DNA of 64,000 nt from Phenylobacterium sp. J426 (GCF_024699945.1 NZ_JAJOMY010000001.1:558001-622000), one strand, 5' to 3'; counted from the stretch's first letter, positions 43,413 to 53,713 are shown. The notes: generated by a model from the letters alone, not told the origin. Made by a program: numbers and translations.

Positions 43413-44975
43413 GCATCGTCAACGTGGGCCGCCCCACCCGTCCCGAAGGCGCCGCCGATACGACGGGCTTCCAGTCGCTGACCGGCGGCCGCGCCCTGCT
43501 GCAGGACGAGGCCCTGCTGTTCGACCTGGACGGCTGGGACAAGACCGGCGTCGACCTGCCGACGTGCGAACTCGACGCCTCGGACCTCGGCGACCTCGTC
43601 CGCGATGACCTGGCCCTGCCCGGCCTCTCCGAGCCCGAGGCCGTCCGCCACTACGTGCGCCTCTCCCAGAAGAACCACGCCATCGACCTGGCGCTCTATC
43701 CGCTGGGCTCGTGCACGATGAAGCACAATCCGCGGCTCAACGAGAAGATGGCCCGTCTCGCCGGCTTCGCCGACCTGCACCCGCTTCAGCCCGTGGCCAC
43801 CACCCAGGGCGCGCTGCAGCTCATGGACCGCCTGGCCCACTGGCTGAAGACGTTGACCGGCATGCCCGCCGTGGCCCTGTCGCCCAAGGCCGGCGCCCAC
43901 GGCGAGCTCTGCGGCCTGCTGTGCATCAAGGCCGCCCACGAGGCCAACGGCCAGGCCCACCGCCGCACCGTGCTGGTGCCCACCTCGGCCCACGGCACCA
44001 ATCCGGCCACCGCCGCCTTCGTCGGCTATTCGGTCACTGAAATTGCTCAGACCACGGACGGTCGCGTCGACCTCGCCGACCTGGCCGCCAAGCTGGGTCC
44101 CGACGTCGCCGCGATCATGGTCACCAACCCGAACACCTGCGGCCTCTTCGAGCGCGACATCGTGGAGATCAGCCGCCTGACCCACGAGGCGGGCGCCTAC
44201 TTCTACTGCGACGGCGCCAACTTCAACGCCATCGTCGGCCGCGTCCGGCCGGGCGACCTCGGCGTCGACGCCATGCACATCAACCTGCACAAGACCTTCT
44301 CCACGCCCCACGGCGGCGGCGGGCCGGGCGCCGGTCCCGTCGTCCTGTCCGAGGCGCTTGCGCCGCATGCGCCGGCCCCCTGGATCGTCGCTGGCGCCGC
44401 CGGCCTCGAGCTGAAGGAGGAGGGGCGCCGGTTTCGGCCGCCTCTGCGCGTTCCACGGCCAGATGGGCATGTTCGTCCGCGCGCTGGCCTACATGCTGAG
44501 CCACGGCTCGGACGGCCTGCGTCAGGTCGCCGAGGACGCCGTGCTCAACGCCAACTACGTCAAGGCCAGCCTGTCCGACGTCATGACGCCGGCCTTCCCG
44601 GAGGGCCCGTGCATGCACGAGGCGCTTTTCGACGACGCTTGGCTGGACGGAACCGGCGTGACCACGCTCGACTTCGCCAAGGCGATGATCGACGAGGGCT
44701 TCCACCCCATGACCATGTACTTCCCGCTGGTCGTGCACGGCGCGATGCTCATCGAACCCACGGAGACCGAGAGCAAGCAGGAGTTGGACCGCTTCTGCGG
44801 CGCCCTGCGAGCTCTCGCCCAGGCGGCGAAGGCTGGCGACGCTGAGCGTTTCAAGAACGCGCCGCACCTCGCGCCGATGCGGCGGTTGGACGAGACCCTG
44901 GCAGCCCGCAGGCCCAAGCTGGTGTGGCGGTCGGAACCCGCAGGTGTGGCGCCGGCGCCATTAGCCGCCGAATAG
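43409..44975 (+). CDS. gcvPB: Glycine dehydrogenase (decarboxylating) subunit 2, one frameshift
   Basis: The PLP-binding half of the P protein, about 521 residues after correction. [37 protein letters not shown] and the Schiff-base Lys in [20 protein letters not shown] are present. Around 44432-44434 an extra T in GGTTTCGG shifts the frame; removing it gives [20 protein letters not shown], which fits the family, and the rest continues to APLAAE. A premature end at 44845 would remove the C-terminal substrate domain. Last gene of the riboswitch operon, followed by a hairpin. Confidence 0.93.
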
Positions 44976-44976
44976 C

Positions 44977-45002
44977 GGCGCGTTAGGAGAATTTAACGCG
45001 CC
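44977..45002 (+). terminator. Hairpin after gcvPB
   Basis: GGCGCGTTA and TAACGCGCC pair perfectly over nine bases with an eight-base loop, one base after the gcvPB stop. Only a short T3 follows, so it is a plausible, not certain, terminator of the gcv operon. Confidence 0.6.
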
Positions 45003-45044
45003 GACCGCTTTACGACTCCGGCTCGGATTCACATATCTGGAAAC

Positions 45045-45490
45045 GTGACGGCGGAACCTCCCCTTCCGCTGCGCGCTCCCAGGTCCGTTCACGTGTCTTT
45101 CGCCATGCCATCATTGCGCGTCTATCGCGCCACGGACGATCTCGCGCGCGAGATTGTGAGCCGCTTTGTGCGGTTCGGCCTCGTGCTGCTGGGGCTGGCC
45201 ATCGTGGCGGTCGGCATCCTCATCGCCCCCTACCGGGACCGGGCGGCATCCCGGTCATCGTCGTCGGGCTGATGATCGTGCTGCGCAACTCGTTCTATGC
45301 GCGTCGCCAGTTCGTGAAGTTCCAGCGAGCCCACCCGAAGACGGTCTACCCCATCCGCCGCCTGCTGCGGCGCGAGCCGGAGGTGTTCCCGGTCTTCTGG
45401 CAGCAGACGCTGCGCGTCGAACGCGTCGTCCTGCCCAGCCGGTATCGCTTCGCCGTCAAGGCGCGGCGGCGCTTCCGCCGCCGCCGTTAG
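45045..45490 (+). CDS. PGPGW-type transmembrane protein, one frameshift
   Basis: About 148 residues after correction. Two membrane spans flank a Pro-Gly turn: FVRFGLVLLGLAIVAVGILI and, in the shifted frame, PLPGPGGIPVIVVGLMIVLR, then a basic C-terminus (FVKFQRAHPKTVYPIRRLLR to FRRRR). The PGPGG turn after a hydrophobic helix is the mark of the PGPGW (TIGR02611) family, of unknown role. The C5 run near 45226-45230 seems to lack one base. The start may be GTG 45045 or ATG 45105. Convergent with atpF. Confidence 0.65.
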
Positions 45491-45499
45491 ACTTTTCTT

Positions 45500-46003
45500 C
45501 TACTGGAGCTTCGAGGCTAACTGGCCGATCGCCTGATCGACGAGCGGGTCGCTCTTCGCGCCAGCGAGACGCCGGGCCAGGACCTGCTCGGCCATCTGAG
45601 CGGCCAGCTCGGCCGCCGCGGCCTTCACTTCGGCGGCGGCTTGCGCCTCGGCCGTGGCGATCTTCTGATCGGTGATCTTTCGACGGCGCTGGAGGCTCTC
45701 TTCCAGCTTCGCCTTCGCGTCAGCTTCGAACTGGCGAACCTGGGCCTCGGCCGAGGAGAGCATCTCCCTCGCCTGACGCTCCGCGTCGGCGCGTTCGGCC
45801 TGGAGGTCCTTCAGCAGTCGCTGGGCTTCGTCGCGGATCCGCGCCGCCTCGTCCAGGTTGGACTGAATGGCGGCGGCCTTGGCGTCCAGCGCCGCCGCAG
45901 CGGCCTTGTGGGCCTTGGCCACGAAGAAGACGATAGCCAGGAAGATGACCAGGCCGGCGCCGACCCAGAACTCCGCTTCGGCCGGATTGAGGAATGCGGG
46001 CAT
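45500..46003 (-). CDS. atpF: ATP synthase F0 subunit b
   Basis: A 167-residue stator subunit: a membrane helix (FWVGAGLVIFLAIVFFVAKA) and a long charged coiled coil (about 35-160), which bridges to F1 through the delta subunit. Placed after the b' gene with 11 bases between; the combination of b and b' is typical of alphaproteobacteria and phototrophs. Last gene of atpI-B-E-F'-F. Intact. Confidence 0.94.
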   Translation of the reverse strand: MPAFLNPAEAEFWVGAGLVIFLAIVFFVAKAHKAAAAALDAKAAAIQSNLDEAARIRDEAQRLLKDLQAERADAERQAREMLSSAEAQVRQFEADAKAKLEESLQRRRKITDQKIATAEAQAAAEVKAAAAELAAQMAEQVLARRLAGAKSDPLVDQAIGQLASKLQ

Positions 46004-46014
46004 CGCTATCTCTA

Positions 46015-46635
46015 TCAGGTACGGGCCGGACGCAGCGCGCCGGCTTCGGCGGCCGTCACGGCGGAACCGGTCAGCTTCTGGACGATTGCTTGCGCCGTGT
46101 CGGTTGCGATCGCCTCGACGTTCGCCAAGGCGCCGTCGCGCATCGCGCGGATGCGTTGTTCGGCTTCCTCGAGCTCGCCGTTGAGGCGCGCGTCCTCTGC
46201 CGCCTGGCTGCGAGCCAGTTCGGCGGCCGCCTTAGCGTTGGCGTCGGCGACCACGCGGCGCGCGTTGGCGCGGGCCTGGTCGATCTCGGCCTTGACGGCT
46301 TGCGCCTGGCTGTCCGCCTCCGCCTGCACGCGGCGGGCTTCTTCGAGGGCGCCGTCGATGGTGCTCTGGCGCGTCTCGATGATCTTCCGGTAGCGCGGCG
46401 TGAACACGCGCGCGAACAGGAAATAGAGGATCGCGAACAGGATCAGCAGCCAGACGATCTGGCCGCCCCAGTACTCGAAACGGAACTGCGGCAAGCCGCC
46501 GCCTTCGCCGCCGTGTGCAGCGACCTCGGTGACGCCGGCCGGAACCTCGTGGCCGTGAACGGCCTCCGCGGCTTCGGCGGCAGGGTTACCGTCGTGGTCG
46601 CCGGTCGCCGGCGCGGATTGGGACTCAGTCGCCAT
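46015..46635 (-). CDS. atpG: ATP synthase F0 subunit b'
   Basis: A 206-residue second b-type stator subunit. The first 50 residues are polar and His/Glu-rich, then comes the membrane helix IVWLLILFAILYFLFARVFT and a coiled coil (YRKIIETRQSTIDGALEEAR onward). Sits between subunit c and b. The long N-terminal extension is known in Caulobacterales b' subunits. It pairs with AtpF to form the peripheral stalk. Confidence 0.93.
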   Translation of the reverse strand: MATESQSAPATGDHDGNPAAEAAEAVHGHEVPAGVTEVAAHGGEGGGLPQFRFEYWGGQIVWLLILFAILYFLFARVFTPRYRKIIETRQSTIDGALEEARRVQAEADSQAQAVKAEIDQARANARRVVADANAKAAAELARSQAAEDARLNGELEEAEQRIRAMRDGALANVEAIATDTAQAIVQKLTGSAVTAAEAGALRPART

Positions 46636-46714
46636 CTGGCTCGAAGGTCCTTGAAAGCACGAAGCCGACGCCGCCCACCGAAAGGAGCGCCGCCGGCTTC
46701 CGCGTAACTGTCGC

Positions 46715-46939
46715 TTAGCTGAAGAGGATCAGCAGGCCGAGCACGAAGGCCAGAATGCCCAGCGCTTCCGTCAGAGCGGCGCCGAGGATGAGGTTCGTGA
46801 ACTGGCCGCCGGCGGCCGACGGGTTACGGGTGGCGCCTTGCAGGAACCCGCTGAAAAGGGTGCCCACGCCGATGCCCGCGCCGATCATGCCGAGGGTCGC
46901 GAGACCAGCGCCGATGTACTTAGCGGCTTCCGCTTCCAT
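46715..46939 (-). CDS. atpE: ATP synthase F0 subunit c
   Basis: A 74-residue proteolipid with two helices: AAKYIGAGLATLGMIGAGIG and LILGAALTEALGILAFVLGL, joined by the polar RNPSAAG loop. The ion-binding carboxylate is the Glu in ALTEALG, and no extra polar ligands for Na+ are seen nearby, so this ring should carry protons. 79 bases upstream of the b' gene, with a gap that may hold a processing or regulatory site. Confidence 0.96.
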   Translation of the reverse strand: MEAEAAKYIGAGLATLGMIGAGIGVGTLFSGFLQGATRNPSAAGGQFTNLILGAALTEALGILAFVLGLLILFS

Positions 46940-46994
46940 TGTTGTCCTAGTCCTACTGCGAAGTTGAAAGGTTGAAGGCTACTGTCCCGGCCGA

Positions 46995-47780
46995 TCAGTG
47001 ATGATGGCCGAGGTTGACCACGTCGTTGAGATAGACGCAGGCCAGAACTGCGAAGACGAAGGCCTGGAGGAACGCCACCAGGAACTCCAGGGCGGTCAGC
47101 GCCACGACGCCGCCCAGCGACAGCATGGCGCCCGGGATGCCGAGGAGCCCGAGGCCGCCGCCGGCGGCGAGCGCGCCGAGTGAGACCACGAAACCGGCGA
47201 AGACCTTCAGGGCCACGTGGCCGCCCAGCATGTTGCCGAACAGACGCAGGGCCAGGGTCACGGGGCGAAGGAGGAACGAGATCAGCTCGATCGGCGTGAC
47301 GAGGATCAGCATGTACCAGGGCACGCCCGAGGGCACGAACAGCTTGTACATGTTGTGGCCGTTGCGAGCGAAGCCGACGATCAGCACCAGGAGGATGGTG
47401 ATCGCCGCCAGCGTCGCGGTGACGGCGAGTTGCGAGGTCGCCGTAAACACCAGGAACAGGCCCAGCAGGTTCATTGCCAGGATGAACAGGAACAGCGTGA
47501 AGATGAAGGGGAAGAAGCGCTTGCCCTCGTGACCGATGATCGAGGTGACCAGATCGTCGATGTAGCCGAAAGCCGACTCGCCCAGCATCTGCAGCCGGCC
47601 CGGCACGACCTGCGCGCGAGCGGTCGCCAGACCGAAGAGCAGCGCAATGCCCGCCGCCGCCACGGTCATGGCCAGCGTCGAGTTGGTGAACGCCATGTCG
47701 ATGACGCCCACGCCGGGGATGGTCACATCCGGGAGATCCACGATCTTCTGGATCTCGAACTGGTGCATCGGGTCGGCCAT
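46995..47780 (-). CDS. atpB: ATP synthase F0 subunit a
   Basis: A 261-residue proton-channel subunit. Visible: HEGKRFFPFIFTLFLFILAM, NLLGLF, then RPVTLALRLFGNMLGGHVAL with the essential Arg of the RLFGN motif, and LEFLVAFLQAFVFAVLACVY with the polar half-channel residues, ending HHH. ATG 47780 (MADPMHQFEIQKIVDL) is preferred to a long upstream extension that overlaps antisense. 16 bases after atpI. Confidence 0.96.
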   Translation of the reverse strand: MADPMHQFEIQKIVDLPDVTIPGVGVIDMAFTNSTLAMTVAAAGIALLFGLATARAQVVPGRLQMLGESAFGYIDDLVTSIIGHEGKRFFPFIFTLFLFILAMNLLGLFLVFTATSQLAVTATLAAITILLVLIVGFARNGHNMYKLFVPSGVPWYMLILVTPIELISFLLRPVTLALRLFGNMLGGHVALKVFAGFVVSLGALAAGGGLGLLGIPGAMLSLGGVVALTALEFLVAFLQAFVFAVLACVYLNDVVNLGHHH

Positions 47781-47796
47781 GCCGCCTCGAACTCCC

Positions 47797-48150
47797 TTAA
47801 TCTTCCTCGTCGTCGTCGAAGGGTAGGTCCTTTGCGGGCCCCCAGTCCTTCGCCTCCGCGGACATCCGCTGCGCCGAGCGCACGGCCATCCAGATCGACA
47901 CCCCGAAGCCCACCAGGACTCCGACAATCATCCCCCAAGGCCCCGTCTTGAGCAGGGCGTCGGCCAACGCGCCGAAACCCAGGCCCACGAACAGACCACC
48001 CAGCAACACGCCGAGCAGCCGGTAGCCGTAGCCCGCCGCCTTGGAGCCATAATCATGGAGCTCCTTGGGCGCGGTCCGGGCTTGCAAAGCCCGGGCCTGT
48101 GCGTCCAGGCGCCGAAGCGCCTCTTCGCGCGTCTCGTCCGTTTGCGGCAT
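47797..48150 (-). CDS. atpI: AtpI/AtpZ family F0F1 ATPase accessory protein
   Basis: A 117-residue protein with two membrane helices (LLGVLLGGLFVGLGFGALAD, GMIVGVLVGFGVSIWMAVRS) after a charged helical start (TDETREEALRRLDAQARALQ) and ending in an Asp/Glu-rich tail. AtpI helps assemble the c-ring or acts as an Mg2+/Ca2+-linked partner of AtpZ in other bacteria. First gene of the F0 operon; a sigma-70-like promoter lies about 60 bases upstream. Confidence 0.88.
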   Translation of the reverse strand: MPQTDETREEALRRLDAQARALQARTAPKELHDYGSKAAGYGYRLLGVLLGGLFVGLGFGALADALLKTGPWGMIVGVLVGFGVSIWMAVRSAQRMSAEAKDWGPAKDLPFDDDEED

Positions 48151-48212
48151 GGGTCGGAAGGCCAAAAGACCGCGACGTCGCCGCCACGGCGGGGGCTTGA
48201 AGTCGCGCGGAA

Positions 48213-48239
48213 CCTATAGACGCGTGTGCAGTGCGTCAA
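48213..48239 (-). promoter_or_regulatory. Housekeeping-type promoter of the atp F0 operon
   Basis: Read on the minus strand, TTGACGC (48239-48233) is followed after about 12 bases by TCTATAGG (-10 at 48219-48214). It matches the Caulobacter sigma-73 consensus (TTGACGS, 10-14 bases, GCTANAWC) closely. It is about 63 bases before the atpI start. Confidence 0.6.
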
Positions 48240-48339
48240 GGTTGGGCGCGAAGTATATATCTATCTGTTTTAGTTGGACTTTTCCAGGCCGCGGCAGAAC
48301 GTCCGCCACCTCACGCACGGGAACCCGGCGGGCCGCGCG

Positions 48340-51300
48340 CTACTGGGCGGCCATCGCCTCCGCCTGCCGCAGGTCCACCGACACCAGCTGCGACACCCCA
48401 CGCTCAGCCATGGTCACCCCGAACAGGCGGTCGGTGCGGGCCATCGTCACCGGATTGTGGGTGATGACGATAAAGCGCGTCGCCGTGCGGCGGCACATCT
48501 CGTCGATCATGTTGCAGAACCGGTCGACGTTGGCGTCGTCCAGCGGCGCATCCACCTCGTCCAGGACGCAGATCGGCGCCGGCTGGGCCAGGAAGACGGC
48601 GAAGATCAGGGCCGCGGCGGTCAGCGCCTGCTCGCCGCCGCTCATCAGGCTCATCGAGGCCAGCCGCTTGCCCGGCGGACACGCGTAGATCTCGAGGCCG
48701 GCCTCCAGCGGGTCGTCCGATTCGACCAGCCGCAGCTCGGCCTGGCCGCCCTGGAACAGGGTCTGGAAGAGCGTCTTGAAGTGCTCGTTGATCACGCCAA
48801 ACGCGGCGGTCAGGCGCTCGCGGCCCTCACCGTTCAACTGGTCGATCCCCTGGCGCAGCCTGGCGATGGCGCCCGTGAGGTCGGCGCGCTCGGCCTGCAT
48901 GGTCTCGAGGCGCGACGCGTATTCCGCGGCCTCCTCCTCCGCCCGCAGGTTCACCGGTCCGATAGATTCGCGCTGTCGCTCAAGGTTGAAGAGGTGGGCC
49001 TCCATGCCCTCGGCGTCGGCCGGGATCGCCACCGCCTCGTCGCTGAGCTTCTGACTCAGCGCCTCAGGCTCCATCTGGGCCGTCTCGCGGATCATGGCGG
49101 TGACTTCGGCCAGCCGCTGGGTGGCGGCTTCCGCGTGCGCGGAGAAGCTGGCGCGCAACTCGCGGGCCTCGCCGGCCTGGGCCTCGGCGGCGCGGAGCGC
49201 GCGGTCGGCCTCGGTGCGCTCCTGCTCGGCGGCGGCGAGCGCATCCGAGGTCTTGGCGCGGCGAGCCTCGGCGGTGGACAGCTCGTCCAGCAGCTTTTCG
49301 CGCCGCGCCTGCAGGGTCGACGGCGCGGCCTTGGCGGCCTCGAGCGCGGCATGGGCCTTGGTCCGGGCCTCTGCCAGCTGCTCCAGACGTTTGGCGGCGG
49401 CCGTCGAACGGCGGGTCCAGTCGTCGCGGTCGCGGGCCAGGGCCTCGAAGCGGCGGGTGCGGCCGTCGCGCTCGCGGATCTCGACCTCATAGGCTGAGCG
49501 CGCGTTGGAAGCGGCTTCGCGCGCGGCGGCCGACGCGGCGCGTGCCGCAGCGAGGCGCTCGGCGAGACCGCTGTCCTCAGCTTCGCCCGAGGCCTCCTGC
49601 GTCACCGCGGCGAGCTGGGTCTCGTGCTCGGCGAGCTCGGCTTCGAAGCGGCCGATCAGGTCGTCCAGCGACGCGGCCCGGGCTTCGTTGCGGGCGGCCT
49701 CCTGGTCGAAGCGCTGCAGGGCGTTTCGCGCCTGGGCGGCCTTCTGCTCCAGGGCCGGCGGCTCGCGGCGGGCGTTGCGCAGCGCCTCCTCGGCCTTGCG
49801 CACCCGCTCGGCGGCGAGACCCTGCGTCTCGCGGGCCGCCTTGGCCTTCGGCTCCAGCTTCTCGATCTCGCCTTCGACCTCGGCCAGGCGGGTCTTCTGC
49901 TCCAGCCGTACGGCGGCGGGCTTCGGCGCCTCGGCGCGCGCCGTGAAGCCGTCCCAGCGCCAGAGGTCGCCCTCGCGGGAAACCAGCCGGCCGCCGGGCG
50001 GCAGCACCTTCTGCAGGCGGTCGCCGTCAGCGCGATCGACGATGGCCACATAGGCCAGGCGAGCGGCGAGCGCGGGAGGCGCTTCCACCAGTGGAGCGAG
50101 CGGCGTCGCGCCCTCGGGCCAGGCCGGCGCCGGCGCGTCACGGCCGCCCCAGTAGGCCGGAGCCGCCGGATCGAGGGCGGCGTCCAGGTCGTCGCCGACG
50201 GCGGCGGCAAGGGCCGCCTCATAGCCGCGCGCGGGGGCAACCGAATCCAGGGCCGGCGCGAAGCCGCCGCGCTTGGCCTGGGCCACGAGGCCGGCGAGAG
50301 CGCGAGCCTCGGCGGTGAAGCGGCCGAGCTGCTCCTCCAGCTTGCGAGCGGCCTCGCGGGCGGTCATCTCGCCGGCGACCGCCTGGCTGCGCTCCTCCTC
50401 GGCGGCGTCGAGGGCGGCGCGAGCGGCGGCGAGCGCGGTCTCGGCGGCCTCCAGTTCGGCCTTCGCCTGCAGCGCCTGCGGATTGGCGGTCGTGGCGACG
50501 GCGGCGCGTTCCTGGCGGGCCTGGTCGAGGGCGCGGCGGGTGCGGGCCACTCGGCCCTGGGCCTCCTCGACGCGAGCGCGGGCGGCGCGGGCGTGGGCTT
50601 CGCGGGCGGCCAGCTCGCCCGCCAGCCGCTCGACCTCGGCGTCGGCGTCGGCGCGGGCGGTCTCGGCGGTCTTGGCGGCCGCCTCCAGCTCGGGGCCGCG
50701 CTCGGGCGCGGCGGCGATGGCCGCCTCCACGCCCGAGAGATCTTCGGCCAGGCGCTTCAGCGCGACTTCGGCGTCCTCGACGATGTGGCTCTCGCGGGCG
50801 GCGTCGGCGTCGATCCGCTCAAGGTCGCCGCCCAGCCGGGCGAGCTCGGCGGCGTGAGCCTCCTCCTCGCGCTCGAGGCGGTCCTTGTCGATCGCCAACT
50901 TGTTGAGCACCGCCGCGGCGATCGTCTCGGCCTCGCGGAGCGGCCTCAGCGCCTCCTCGGCGGCGGCCGCGCGGGTGGTCGCCGCGGCGGCGGCCCGGGC
51001 GGTCTCCTCCACCGCGCGGACGGCGGCGGCGGCCTCTGCGGCGAGACGCTGTGCGGCGGCCCTGGCTTCGGCGTACTTGGCGTAGAGCACCGCGCCCTGC
51101 AGGGCGCAGAATCTCGGCGGACAGGCGCTTGTAGCGTTCCGCCTGACGGGCCTCGCGCTTCAGGCGGCCCAGCGCGCTTTCCAACTCGCCCGCGACGTCG
51201 TCCAGGCGCGCGAGGTTGGTCTCGGCGGCCCGCAGCCGCAGCTCGGCCTCGTGGCGGCGTGAGTGCAGGCCGCTGACGCCCGCGGCTTCTTCCAGGATCA

Positions 51301-51784
51301 GGCGGCGGTTCTGCGGCTTGGCCGCGATCAGCTCCGAGATCTGGCCCTGGCGCACCAGGGCCGGCGAACTGGCGCCGGTCGAGGCGTCGGCGAACAGCAG
51401 CTGGACGTCGCGGGCTCGGACCTCGCGGCCGTTGATCCGGTAGGTCGATCCCTCACCGCGGTCGATGCGGCGGACGACCTCGATCACCGGGTGGTCGTTG
51501 AAGGCCGGCGGCGCGCGCCGGTCCGAGTTGTCGATGGTGAGCGACACCTCGGCGTGGTTGCGGCCGGCGCGATTGCCGCTGCCGGCGAATATCACGTCGT
51601 CCATGCCGCCGGCCCGCATGGCCTTGGCGGAGTTGGCGCCCATAACCCAGCGGAGCGCTTCCAGGAGGTTGGACTTGCCGCAGCCGTTCGGGCCGACGAT
51701 GCCCGTCACGCCCGTCTCGATCCGGAACTCGGTCGGATCGACGAAGGACTTGAAGCCCGACAGTCGCAGCCGCTGGAAGTGCAC
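48340..51784 (-). CDS. smc: Chromosome segregation ATPase SMC, one frameshift
   Basis: About 1147 residues after correction, the usual SMC length. N-terminal ATPase half: [20 protein letters not shown], Walker [17 protein letters not shown]; long Ala/Arg/Glu-rich coiled coils; a hinge in the middle (around [20 protein letters not shown]); and the C-terminal half with signature [19 protein letters not shown] and Walker [22 protein letters not shown] single extra base near 51106-51111 (plus strand) shifts the frame; corrected it reads [20 protein letters not shown]. Condenses and separates chromosomes with ScpA/B. Follows the two DsbA-like genes by one base. Confidence 0.95.
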
Positions 51785-51785
51785 C

Positions 51786-52412
51786 TTAGGTCAGCGCCTC
51801 CCCACCTTTGGCGGCCGCCGCGATCGCGGCTTCCATGTCCGCAAGCGAGGGCACGCCGCCGTCCAGGCGCTTGCCGTTGACGAAGAACGTGGGTGTGCCC
51901 TGAACCTTGTCCGTTTCGACCGCGTAGCGGACCCGGGCCTCGAGGGCTTCAAGCGCGTTCTCGTCCCGCAGGCAGGCTTCGAACTGCGCCTCGGTGAGTC
52001 CGTTGTCCTTCGCAATCTCGACGAAGATTGGCTTGATGTTGCCCGTCTGCCAGCGTGACTGGCTGCGCAGGATCTCGTCGACCACCTTGAAGTACTTGCC
52101 GGGGCCGGCGCAACGCGCGGTCAGGAAGCCGGCGGCCGCGACCTGCTGCGGCGGCGTCAGGAGCTCGCGGTAGGTCCAGCGGACCTTGCCGGTGTCGATG
52201 TACTTCGCCTTCAGCGTCGGGAAGACCTCCTCGTTGAAGTGCGCGCAGTGCGAGCAGCTCACCGACAGGTATTCCACAATGTGCACCGGAGCCTTGGGCG
52301 AGCCCAAGGTCATGTCCGGGCTCGGATAGACCGCCTGAGCCCAGGCCGGGCCCGACGCCAGCGCGAAGCCGGCGCCGGTCAGCAGCAGGGCACGGCGGCC
52401 GATCGTAAGCAT
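51786..52412 (-). CDS. DsbA-family thioredoxin-fold protein (secreted)
   Basis: A 208-residue periplasmic thiol oxidoreductase-like protein. Signal: [24 protein letters not shown] (basic, then hydrophobic, AWA cleavage). The active site is CSHC in [16 protein letters not shown], followed by the cis-Pro loop GTPTFFVNG. The helical insertion from [20 protein letters not shown] onward is of the DsbA/BdbD type. It abuts the lipoprotein paralogue with no gap and precedes smc, and it is probably exported to make disulfides. Confidence 0.9.
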   Translation of the reverse strand: MLTIGRRALLLTGAGFALASGPAWAQAVYPSPDMTLGSPKAPVHIVEYLSVSCSHCAHFNEEVFPTLKAKYIDTGKVRWTYRELLTPPQQVAAAGFLTARCAGPGKYFKVVDEILRSQSRWQTGNIKPIFVEIAKDNGLTEAQFEACLRDENALEALEARVRYAVETDKVQGTPTFFVNGKRLDGGVPSLADMEAAIAAAAKGGEALT

Positions 52413-53033
52413 CTACCTCGAGGCCTCGGCGATGGCGGCGTCGAGCTCGGCCATGGTGATGTCGCCTTCCTTCACCTTCTTGCCGTTGATGACGAAGGTG
52501 GGCGTGGCCTGAATCCCGTCCTGACGGATGGCCTTCTCCACCCGGCTGTTCAGCGCCGTCAGCGCGGCTTCGTCGGCGACGCAGGCGTTGAACTGCTCCT
52601 CGGTCATGCCGGCGGATTGGGCGACCCGGAGAAGCCCGCCCCGCATGTCCCCACTCTGGAACATCTCCTGCTGCCCGCGGAAGAGCGCGTCGATGACGGT
52701 GAAGTACTTGTCCTTGCCGGCGCAGCGGGCGACCAGGAAGCCGGCGGCGGCCACCTGTTCCGGCGGGGTCAGGAACTCCTTGAAGGTGTAGTGGACCTTG
52801 CCGGTGTCGATGTACTTCGTCTTGAAGGCGGGGAAGGTAGTCTCGTTGAAGGCTGCGCAGTGGCTGCAGGTGACCGAGGCGTATTCCACCACCTTCACCT
52901 TCGCGTTCGGGTCGCCGAGCGTCATGTCCTCGGCGGAGGCGGCGGAGCCCGCGCCGCCCTTGCTGCAGCCGGCCAGCGCCAGGCTCGCGCCCGCGGCGGC
53001 GATGAGGAGAAGACGACGGCTGAGGATCGACAT
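52413..53033 (-). CDS. DsbA-family lipoprotein (thioredoxin fold)
   Basis: A 206-residue paralogue of the next gene, but with a lipobox: SILSRRLLLIAAAGASLALA then GCSKGG, Cys about residue 23. Active site CSHC in VTCSHCAAFNETTFPAFKTK and cis-Pro ATPTFVING. So one copy is membrane-tethered and the other free. Stop TAG directly joins the ATG of the second gene. ATG 53033 begins MSILSRR and is the only start that gives a lipoprotein signal. Confidence 0.9.
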   Translation of the reverse strand: MSILSRRLLLIAAAGASLALAGCSKGGAGSAASAEDMTLGDPNAKVKVVEYASVTCSHCAAFNETTFPAFKTKYIDTGKVHYTFKEFLTPPEQVAAAGFLVARCAGKDKYFTVIDALFRGQQEMFQSGDMRGGLLRVAQSAGMTEEQFNACVADEAALTALNSRVEKAIRQDGIQATPTFVINGKKVKEGDITMAELDAAIAEASR

Positions 53034-53148
53034 CGAAAGACCTTCCGGCAGTTCTGAACGAAAGATTAAAGCGCGATTCCCGTGAAGGGGCGCAAATGCC
53101 GCGCCTGGCAAGCCTAATCAGCTTGGCCACGGGGGTTTCAAGGCAAGT

Positions 53149-53685
53149 CTAGCGTCGGCTCCTGAGAACACCGCGACCGAGCGCCATCAGCGCCTGCTTC
53201 AGCTTGCCGTCAGGCGCGGCGGCGAGGGCTTTGGCCAGTTCGGCTTCCGCGGCCGCGTCGAGGGGCGCGCTGCGGCGGCGCGGCGCAGCGGCGGGCTCCT
53301 GCCGGGTGAGCGGTCCCTGCACGATGCGCAGCTTCTGGACGGCGTCGGCGCCCAGGAACAGGTTCACCCGCGCCAGGATTTCGTGCGCCTGGTGCTGGAC
53401 GATGGCGGCGGAGGGACCGGCGACCCGGATCTCCAGTGACGAGGGGCCGCCGTTGCGGCCCCTCACCAGCTTCACCGGTTCGGTGCGCCGAGCAATGTCG
53501 GGGCCGACAACTTCCTTCCAGCGGGCCGACAGCGCGCTGGCGCCCTGGCCGAACTTGGCGTCGAGTTCGCGCACATAGCCGCCCAGCGCGCGGCCGGCCG
53601 GCGGCGGCGGTCGGTGGGCCGGCCGGCTCCGCTTGGTCTTCAAGATCTCCAGCGCCTCGGCGGTGCTGGGCAGGCGGCGTCGCAT
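53149..53685 (-). CDS. DUF721 protein (DciA-like)
   Basis: A 178-residue protein of the DUF721/DciA family. The core GGYVRELDAKFGQGASALSA RWKEVVGPDIARRTEPVKLV contains the W-x-E-x-V-G-x-x-x-A pattern, then LEIRVAGPSAAIVQHQAHEI and LGADAVQKLRIVQGP. DciA is the ancestral replicative-helicase loader of many bacteria. In alphaproteobacteria members carry an extra C-terminal tail, as here. It is divergent from mutY with 28 bases between starts. Confidence 0.85.
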   Translation of the reverse strand: MRRRLPSTAEALEILKTKRSRPAHRPPPPAGRALGGYVRELDAKFGQGASALSARWKEVVGPDIARRTEPVKLVRGRNGGPSSLEIRVAGPSAAIVQHQAHEILARVNLFLGADAVQKLRIVQGPLTRQEPAAAPRRRSAPLDAAAEAELAKALAAAPDGKLKQALMALGRGVLRSRR

Positions 53686-53713
53686 GTCGCCACTTTAGCC
53701 GGTATGAGGGGGC

